Source: Burkholderiales bacterium
GTDB taxonomy: Bacteria > Pseudomonadota > Gammaproteobacteria > Burkholderiales > Burkholderiaceae_C
Assembly: GCA_947450745.1 (NCBI GenBank)
Contig: CANFYD010000155.1
Span: 1-7,950 of the forward strand
DNA length: 7,950 nucleotides
Direction: 5' to 3'
The notes below the pieces were generated by a model, which saw only the letters and a list, made by a program, of their open reading frames with translations, made no database searches and was not told where the DNA came from. The position numbers and the translations under genes are program-made. Below, in pieces: positions 1 to 5,208 of the stretch. Every line of letters begins with the position of its first letter. The first letter of the stretch is position 1.

Positions 1-21
1 GATTACCGTGTTTTCAAGAGC

Positions 22-48
22 TGTCACCCGCTTTCCCCCCGGGTGGCA
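22..48 (+). promoter_or_regulatory. Leader hairpin upstream of the binding-protein gene
   Basis: Bases 22-30 and 40-48 can pair over nine base pairs (core CACCCG with CGGGTG, one internal T-G wobble) around a nine-base pyrimidine-rich loop. No T-run follows, so it is not a canonical terminator. If the binding protein is the last gene of a transporter operon, the hairpin would sit between it and the preceding permease gene, where such structures often protect the abundant downstream message from decay. That role is inference. All three forward frames are open here, so overlap with the end of an upstream gene cannot be excluded. Confidence 0.35.
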
Positions 49-81
49 TCAGATCAAAAGCATCAACGGGGGACGTCATCA

Positions 82-87
82 GAGGAG
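82..87 (+). promoter_or_regulatory. Shine-Dalgarno site deciding the start of the binding protein
   Basis: GAGGAG lies six bases before the ATG at 94, a near-ideal ribosome binding site. It favours the ATG at 94 over the in-frame GTG at 43, which has no such site and would put 17 polar residues in front of a perfect signal peptide. Confidence 0.85.
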
Positions 88-93
88 ACAGGA

Positions 94-1827
<1,734 letters not shown>

Positions 1828-1850
1828 GCTCGTCTCAAGTTGAAACGCCC

Positions 1851-1892
1851 ACAGCGCCCGGCCGCAACCTCTGCAGCCGGGCGCTGTTTTTT
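1851..1892 (+). terminator. Intrinsic terminator after the binding-protein gene
   Basis: A perfect 12-base-pair stem (1851-1862 with 1876-1887, ACAGCGCCCGGC and its complement) encloses a 13-base loop that can extend the pairing by three more pairs. A run of six T (1887-1892) follows. It starts 23 bases after the stop codon and should end most transcripts of the transporter operon. Confidence 0.93.
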
Positions 1893-1905
1893 GAGGCTCT
1901 GATTC

Positions 1906-2643
1906 ATGAAAATTGTTTTCCGCTGTGCGCCGTCTTTGATCGACCTCTTGCCGCGCCCGGTGCCGGCCAGGGCGATGCTGCCGGACTGGTTGCGGCAGAT
2001 GGCAGCGCGCGCGCCGTCCGAGCTGCATCAGCGCAGCATCCGCACGGTCAAGCAATGCCCGCCGTTTGTCGACGCGATGTCGCACGGCTTCATGCTGATG
2101 CTGCCTTGCGATGTGCGGGTCGAGCAGCAGCGCTTCAGCTGGGACTGGGCGCTACCGCCGCTGCAAGAGGGGCCGCACACCGAGTTGCACGGCCATCCGC
2201 GCTCACCGCTGAGTTTTCATGTGGCCGAGCAATTGGCGGGCTCGCCGTTTGCCCAGTCGTCGCCGGAACACGGCGCGCAAGCCGCGCTGAAGTTCAACAG
2301 CTTCTGGACGATTGAGCTGGAGCCGGGCTGGTCGCTGATGGCCACACACCCGATCAACCGACCCGACCTGCCGTTCCGTCTGCTGACCGGGCTGGTCGAG
2401 GCGGACAGCTTCAACGCCGTAGGCATCAACTTCCCCGCCGTCTGGACCGACCCCGACTTCAACGGCCTGCTGCCGCGCGGCACGCCGATTGCGCAATGCT
2501 TCCCCGTACCTCGCCAAGCGATCGAACTGGTTTGCGAGCCTATGTCACCCGCGCATCTGACAAGTTATGACGCCCTCGCCGGCCGCATCATGGCCGGGCC
2601 CGGCGTCTATCGCAAAGGCTTCCGCAACAAACGCGGCGCTTGA
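1906..2643 (+). CDS. Conserved uncharacterised protein, DUF6065-like
   Basis: This 245-residue protein has no signal peptide or membrane segment, so it is probably cytoplasmic. I do not know its function. Its motif pattern matches my memory of the uncharacterised family DUF6065: an early basic/proline stretch ending in MLPDWL (24-29), RTVKQCPPFVDAM (46-58), FSWDW (77-81), SPLSFH (100-105), KFNSFWTIELEPGWS (129-143), HPINRPDLPFRLLTGLVEAD (148-167), INFPAVWTDPDF (174-185), LLPRGTPIAQCFPVPR (188-203) and a GVYRKGFR tail. The aromatic, proline and glycine pattern suggests a compact beta-rich fold. ATG 1906 is preceded by GAGG at 1893-1896, nine bases away. The start lies only 13 bases beyond the T-run of the preceding terminator, with no room for a promoter between, so expression needs readthrough or a promoter inside the upstream gene. 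It converges on the TPR gene with a 37-base gap. That it is a real gene is near certain; the family name is from memory. Confidence 0.85.
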   Translation: MKIVFRCAPSLIDLLPRPVPARAMLPDWLRQMAARAPSELHQRSIRTVKQCPPFVDAMSHGFMLMLPCDVRVEQQRFSWDWALPPLQEGPHTELHGHPRSPLSFHVAEQLAGSPFAQSSPEHGAQAALKFNSFWTIELEPGWSLMATHPINRPDLPFRLLTGLVEADSFNAVGINFPAVWTDPDFNGLLPRGTPIAQCFPVPRQAIELVCEPMSPAHLTSYDALAGRIMAGPGVYRKGFRNKRGA

Positions 2644-2680
2644 AGATAGGCAAGATCCGGCAGCACCGATCAGCGCCAGC

Positions 2681-3310
2681 TCAAGCCGGCATGGCCAGCA
2701 AATCAGCGCGCAGTTCCTCCAGCTGCAAATACAGCCGCCCTGATGACGGTGTGGCCAGGGCGTGCGCAATACGGCCAAAAGTGTCGGCACGCGAGCGATA
2801 AGCGCGGCCGTAGGCACGCAAGGCAGCGTCGATCTGCCCGTCGTCTTGCAGCACGATGGCCAAGTTGACCTCGGCATCGGCACGACCGGGCTGCAAGCGC
2901 AAAACTTCCGCCAAGGCCGCTGCGGCCTCGCGCAACTGACGGAGATCCTGGCGCAGCAAGGCCAGTTGGAACCAGGCATCGGCCTGCGCCGGCTGCAGCT
3001 CGACCAGCCGCTCCAAACAAGTCGCCGCCAGCGCGGTTTCACCCGCTGCGGCCGCCGCATTGCCGGCCAGTTGCAGAGTCGGCAAATGATCCGGCCGCAG
3101 CGCCAGGCTGGCCTGAGCCTGGCGCAGGGCGGCTCCCGTCTGGCCTTGCTGCAAAGCCAACAGCGCCAGCAACTGCAGCACCGCCGGATGCGCAGGAAAA
3201 TGCTGCACCGCGTGCTCGCACAGCAGCCGGGCCTGCTCCGCTTGGCCGGCGTTGACATGACGGATGGCCAGGGCCAGCAGGGCTTCGAGAGTGACGGTGG
3301 GACGCGACAT
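2681..3310 (-). CDS. Tetratricopeptide repeat (TPR) protein
   Basis: This is a 209-residue soluble protein made almost wholly of TPR units. Five 34-residue repeats begin near residues 9, 43, 77, 111 and 145. They show the usual spacing of small residues and a closing proline (for example FPAHP, LRPDHLP, LQPAQAD, LQPGRAD). TPR solenoids are protein-interaction scaffolds; nothing here identifies the partner. A short non-TPR tail (about 179-209) ends in GRLYLQLEELRADLLAMPA. No signal peptide, membrane segment or catalytic domain is attached. I chose ATG at 3310, with AGG nine to fifteen bases upstream; an in-frame TTG at 3331 would add seven residues and cannot be ruled out. The gene is transcribed divergently from the PEP-CTERM gene and converges on the DUF6065-like gene. 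I see no terminator in the 37 bases between those two. The TPR fold is very secure; the biological role is unknown. Confidence 0.88.
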   Translation of the reverse strand: MSRPTVTLEALLALAIRHVNAGQAEQARLLCEHAVQHFPAHPAVLQLLALLALQQGQTGAALRQAQASLALRPDHLPTLQLAGNAAAAAGETALAATCLERLVELQPAQADAWFQLALLRQDLRQLREAAAALAEVLRLQPGRADAEVNLAIVLQDDGQIDAALRAYGRAYRSRADTFGRIAHALATPSSGRLYLQLEELRADLLAMPA

Positions 3311-3340
3311 GAGCAGATTCTGCCTGTTCAATTTCGCTCA

Positions 3341-3401
3341 GTGACAACTCGAAGCGAGGTGAATTTTTTGTCACGTCAGCGGAATCTGTCGATTACGTCA
3401 C
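3341..3401. repeat. Three GTGAC half-sites, including an inverted GTGACAA pair
   Basis: GTGACAA at 3341-3347 is matched by its exact inverse TTGTCAC at 3368-3374. A third GTCAC, in the same orientation as the second, lies at 3397-3401. The cores start at 3341, 3370 and 3397. ACGTCA is also repeated directly at 3373-3378 and 3395-3400. The cluster lies 31 to 91 bases upstream of the TPR start codon, where an operator would be expected. No known regulator consensus is claimed. Confidence 0.35.
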
Positions 3402-3417
3402 AGATCACCCACCACCG

Positions 3418-3433
3418 CCCCCGTGAGCGGGGG
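3418..3433. other. GC hairpin in the divergent intergenic region
   Basis: CCCCCG (3418-3423) pairs perfectly with CGGGGG (3428-3433) around the tetraloop TGAG, and two further G follow. There is no T-run, so it is not an obvious terminator for either strand. It may simply separate the regulatory regions of the two divergent genes. Confidence 0.4.
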
Positions 3434-3475
3434 GGACTGCCAAAACCTCATTTAAGGAACACTTCATTCATCGGT

Positions 3476-3504
3476 TTTGCAACCCGAACAAAGTTAGTTG
3501 CAAA
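3476..3504. promoter_or_regulatory. Inverted repeat TTTGCAAC / GTTGCAAA upstream of the PEP-CTERM gene
   Basis: Perfect eight-base arms at 3476-3483 and 3497-3504 flank a 13-base spacer. Each arm contains the self-complementary hexamer TTGCAA, and the two hexamers start 21 bases apart, about two turns of the helix. The repeat lies 19 to 47 bases upstream of the PEP-CTERM start codon. The placement fits an operator for a dimeric regulator, or an mRNA leader hairpin. I found no convincing -35/-10 pair and no GG-N10-GC sigma-54 match around it. Confidence 0.45.
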
Positions 3505-3510
3505 TATTTT

Positions 3511-3515
3511 GAAGG
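3511..3515 (+). promoter_or_regulatory. Shine-Dalgarno site of the PEP-CTERM gene
   Basis: GAAGG lies seven bases before ATG 3523, directly ahead of a good signal peptide, and fixes this start. Confidence 0.7.
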
Positions 3516-3522
3516 TGCTGCC

Positions 3523-4608
3523 ATGACCCACTCCAAAACTCTCTCGCTGTCCTTTGCCGCTGCTGCGATCGCCGTCCTGATGGCTCCGATTGCTGCCCAA
3601 GCGGCAACGGTCAGTGCAGCGAACAGCAATGGTGCCGGTCTGGTGCTCAGCGCCGATTTGTTGGGCAAGAGCGCCATCAGCGCCACCCTGCCCGGCCCGG
3701 TCACTGTGTTTGGCAAATCGCTCGGTAACGTGACAGGCACCGCCGCCGCCGGCAGCACCCTCACCGGCACGACCTACAACAGCCATGACAGCGTAGCCAG
3801 CGCCATCGCCAAGACGGCGACGTTAAACGAAGTGACGACCAAAGTACTTGGAATCTCCGTAAAGACGACCACCACAGCCTCAGTCGAGCTGAAAGCCAAG
3901 GTGTTGGAGGGAACAGCCAGCTTCAGCAAAGGTGCCCAACAAGTGCAGGGCTCTGGCGGCGTCACCGACCTCAATCTGGGCCTGGATTTGAGCCAGTCCA
4001 TCAAGACGACGCCTCTTCATGGCAGTAGCAAAACAGTCAACGTGCCGTTGTTCTCGCTGGGCTTGACTGCCGACGCACTGAAAACCACATCGACGATCAA
4101 CGTGGTGAACAACCAACTGGTGGGCAGCAACACGCTGAACAGCTTCACCGATGTGCAGCTGGACCTGACATCGCTGCTGAATGCCAGCCTGCTCGGCAGC
4201 TCGTCCTCATTGCTGTTGGCCAACACCTTCAGCAAGAGCCTGGATTTGTCGGCCCTGGTGCATGGCAACCCGGCGGCCAACACGCAACTGGGTGGCGCGG
4301 CAGGTTCCTTCTTGGCCAAGCTCGGCCTGACCTTGACTCTGAACGAGCAGTTCAACACTTGCTCAGGCTTTGTGACGACTTGCTCGGTCGAGACCAATGC
4401 GCTGCACTTCAGTTCCGACCCATTGAACACCAAGCTGGCCGGGTTCGACTTGAAGCTGGGCCACTCCTACGCTCAGATCAACAACTTTGCACCGACAGCC
4501 GCTGTGCCTGAGCCGACCACCTACGCCATGATGGGCTTGGGCCTGCTGGGCGTGATGTTCGGCGCGCGTCGCAAGAGCAAGCAGAGCGGCAAGTCCGCCA
4601 ACGCCTAA
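3523..4608 (+). CDS. PEP-CTERM sorting domain-containing secreted protein
   Basis: This is a 361-residue exported protein with a signal at both ends. The N-terminus is a Sec signal peptide, with a probable AQA cleavage site after residue 27. The C-terminus is a classic PEP-CTERM tripartite signal: VPEP (328-331), a glycine-rich hydrophobic helix (about 334-348) and the basic cluster RRKSK (349-353), followed by an eight-residue tail. Exosortase cleaves such proteins near PEP during export, typically in bacteria that make exopolysaccharide. The 300-residue ectodomain is rich in Ser, Thr, Leu, Ala, Gly and Asn, with alternating patterns suggesting beta structure, such as DLNLGLDLS and LGLTLTLNE. 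It contains no Arg, Trp or Met. C280 and C287 could form a small disulfide loop. No enzyme motif is visible; a remote resemblance to choice-of-anchor surface proteins is possible but unproven. The gene is monocistronic, with its own terminator. No exosortase is encoded in this window. Confidence 0.93.
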   Translation: MTHSKTLSLSFAAAAIAVLMAPIAAQAATVSAANSNGAGLVLSADLLGKSAISATLPGPVTVFGKSLGNVTGTAAAGSTLTGTTYNSHDSVASAIAKTATLNEVTTKVLGISVKTTTTASVELKAKVLEGTASFSKGAQQVQGSGGVTDLNLGLDLSQSIKTTPLHGSSKTVNVPLFSLGLTADALKTTSTINVVNNQLVGSNTLNSFTDVQLDLTSLLNASLLGSSSSLLLANTFSKSLDLSALVHGNPAANTQLGGAAGSFLAKLGLTLTLNEQFNTCSGFVTTCSVETNALHFSSDPLNTKLAGFDLKLGHSYAQINNFAPTAAVPEPTTYAMMGLGLLGVMFGARRKSKQSGKSANA

Positions 4609-4643
4609 GCCTGAGCGAGCCCTTCGCCCTTCCTTGCTCGCTG

Positions 4644-4667
4644 AAAGCGCCCTCCGGGGCGCTTTTT
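4644..4667 (+). terminator. Intrinsic terminator after the PEP-CTERM gene
   Basis: A perfect nine-base-pair stem (AAAGCGCCC, 4644-4652, with 4657-4665) has the tetraloop TCCG and ends in a run of five T (4663-4667). A second, weaker stem-loop precedes it: AGCGAGC at 4614-4620 pairs with GCTCGCT at 4636-4642. The main stem also carries A residues on its left side, so it could work in either direction. Confidence 0.92.
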
Positions 4668-4696
4668 GCTGGGTCAGCCGCGCGCAGTCGGCCGCA

Positions 4697-4702
4697 TAGA
4701 AT
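4697..4702 (+). promoter_or_regulatory. Candidate -10 element for a leaderless transcript of the hydratase gene
   Basis: TAGAAT matches the TATAAT consensus at five of six positions and ends seven bases before the ATG at 4710. Transcription would then start at or next to the A of the start codon. No Shine-Dalgarno sequence is present between 4668 and 4709, which agrees with leaderless expression. The -35 region is poor, so the call rests on the -10, its spacing, and the terminator just upstream. Confidence 0.5.
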
Positions 4703-4709
4703 CCGCCGC

Positions 4710-5162
4710 ATGAGCACCTATGCGTTTGAAGATTTCACCGTCGGCCGGGTCTGGGAATTTGGTGCCCGCCAGGTCACCAAAGAAGAAGTGCTGGCCTTCG
4801 CCGCCGCCTTTGACCCGCAGCCGTTTCACCTGGATGAAGCCGCTGCCGACGCCTCGGTGCTGGGCGGCCTGTCCGCCAGCGGCTGGCACACCTGCGCGAT
4901 GGTGATGCGCATGATGTGCGACGAGTACCTGATCGATTCCACCAGCCAGGGCTCACCCGGCATCGACAACCTGCGCTGGCTGCGCCCGGTACGCCCCGGC
5001 GACACCCTAAGCGTACGCATGACGGTGCAACAAGCCCGCACCAGCGCCTCCCGTCCGCACATCGGCCTGGTGCGCTCGGAATGGGCGGTCTTCAACCAAC
5101 ACGACGAGCAAGTCTTGAGCATGGAAGGCTGGGGCATGTTCGGCCTGCGCAACGCCGGCTGA
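4710..5162 (+). CDS. MaoC family dehydratase (hot-dog fold, R-specific enoyl-CoA hydratase-like)
   Basis: This 150-residue single-domain protein belongs to the MaoC/PhaJ group. The hydratase-2 motif is clear: AFDPQPFHLDEAAA contains the catalytic aspartate D35 and histidine H40, five residues apart as in the family. It is followed by the conserved LGGLSASGWHT segment. Downstream, GIDNLRWLRPVRPGDTLSVR is the family's second conserved block. Family members add water to trans-2-enoyl-CoA to give (R)-3-hydroxyacyl-CoA, feeding fatty-acid turnover or polyhydroxyalkanoate synthesis, or act on other CoA thioesters. The chain-length preference cannot be read here. No signal peptide; cytoplasmic. The gene stands alone, between the PEP-CTERM terminator and a convergent cyclase gene 46 bases away, with no fatty-acid or PHA gene beside it. 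The start lacks a Shine-Dalgarno site but has a -10-like hexamer at leaderless distance. The family call is firm; the precise substrate is unknown. Confidence 0.92.
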   Translation: MSTYAFEDFTVGRVWEFGARQVTKEEVLAFAAAFDPQPFHLDEAAADASVLGGLSASGWHTCAMVMRMMCDEYLIDSTSQGSPGIDNLRWLRPVRPGDTLSVRMTVQQARTSASRPHIGLVRSEWAVFNQHDEQVLSMEGWGMFGLRNAG

Positions 5163-5208
5163 CTACGCTGGCTGACGGCGCCGCCTGACCAAGCCGATTA
5201 CCAGCGTC
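5163..5208. other. Convergent gap between hydratase and cyclase genes
   Basis: These 46 bases separate two stop codons. The heptamer GGCTGAC occurs twice around the hydratase stop and there is a short GGCGCC palindrome, but no stem followed by a T-run on either strand. How the two converging transcripts end is not evident. Confidence 0.4.

Noticed and set aside
43..93. N-terminal extension of the binding protein from GTG 43
   Set aside because: It would add 17 polar residues before a complete signal peptide. The GAGGAG site six bases before ATG 94 decides for the shorter form.
2644..2680. Bidirectional terminator between the converging DUF6065-like and TPR genes
   Set aside because: Only short distant pairings can be drawn (GCTTGA with TCAAGC, CCGGC with GCCGG), with large loops and no T-run on either strand.
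3039..3374. Alternative minus-strand frame starting at GTG 3374
   Set aside because: It is out of frame with the TPR repeats and its product degenerates into Arg/Ala/Gly-rich sequence without domain features.
2762..3526. A 254-residue open frame on the plus strand opposite the TPR gene, whose stop overlaps the PEP-CTERM ATG
   Set aside because: The ATGA overlap is tempting as translational coupling, but the product is a low-complexity Gln/Arg-rich sequence antisense to five well-formed TPR repeats, and it runs through a region that looks regulatory.
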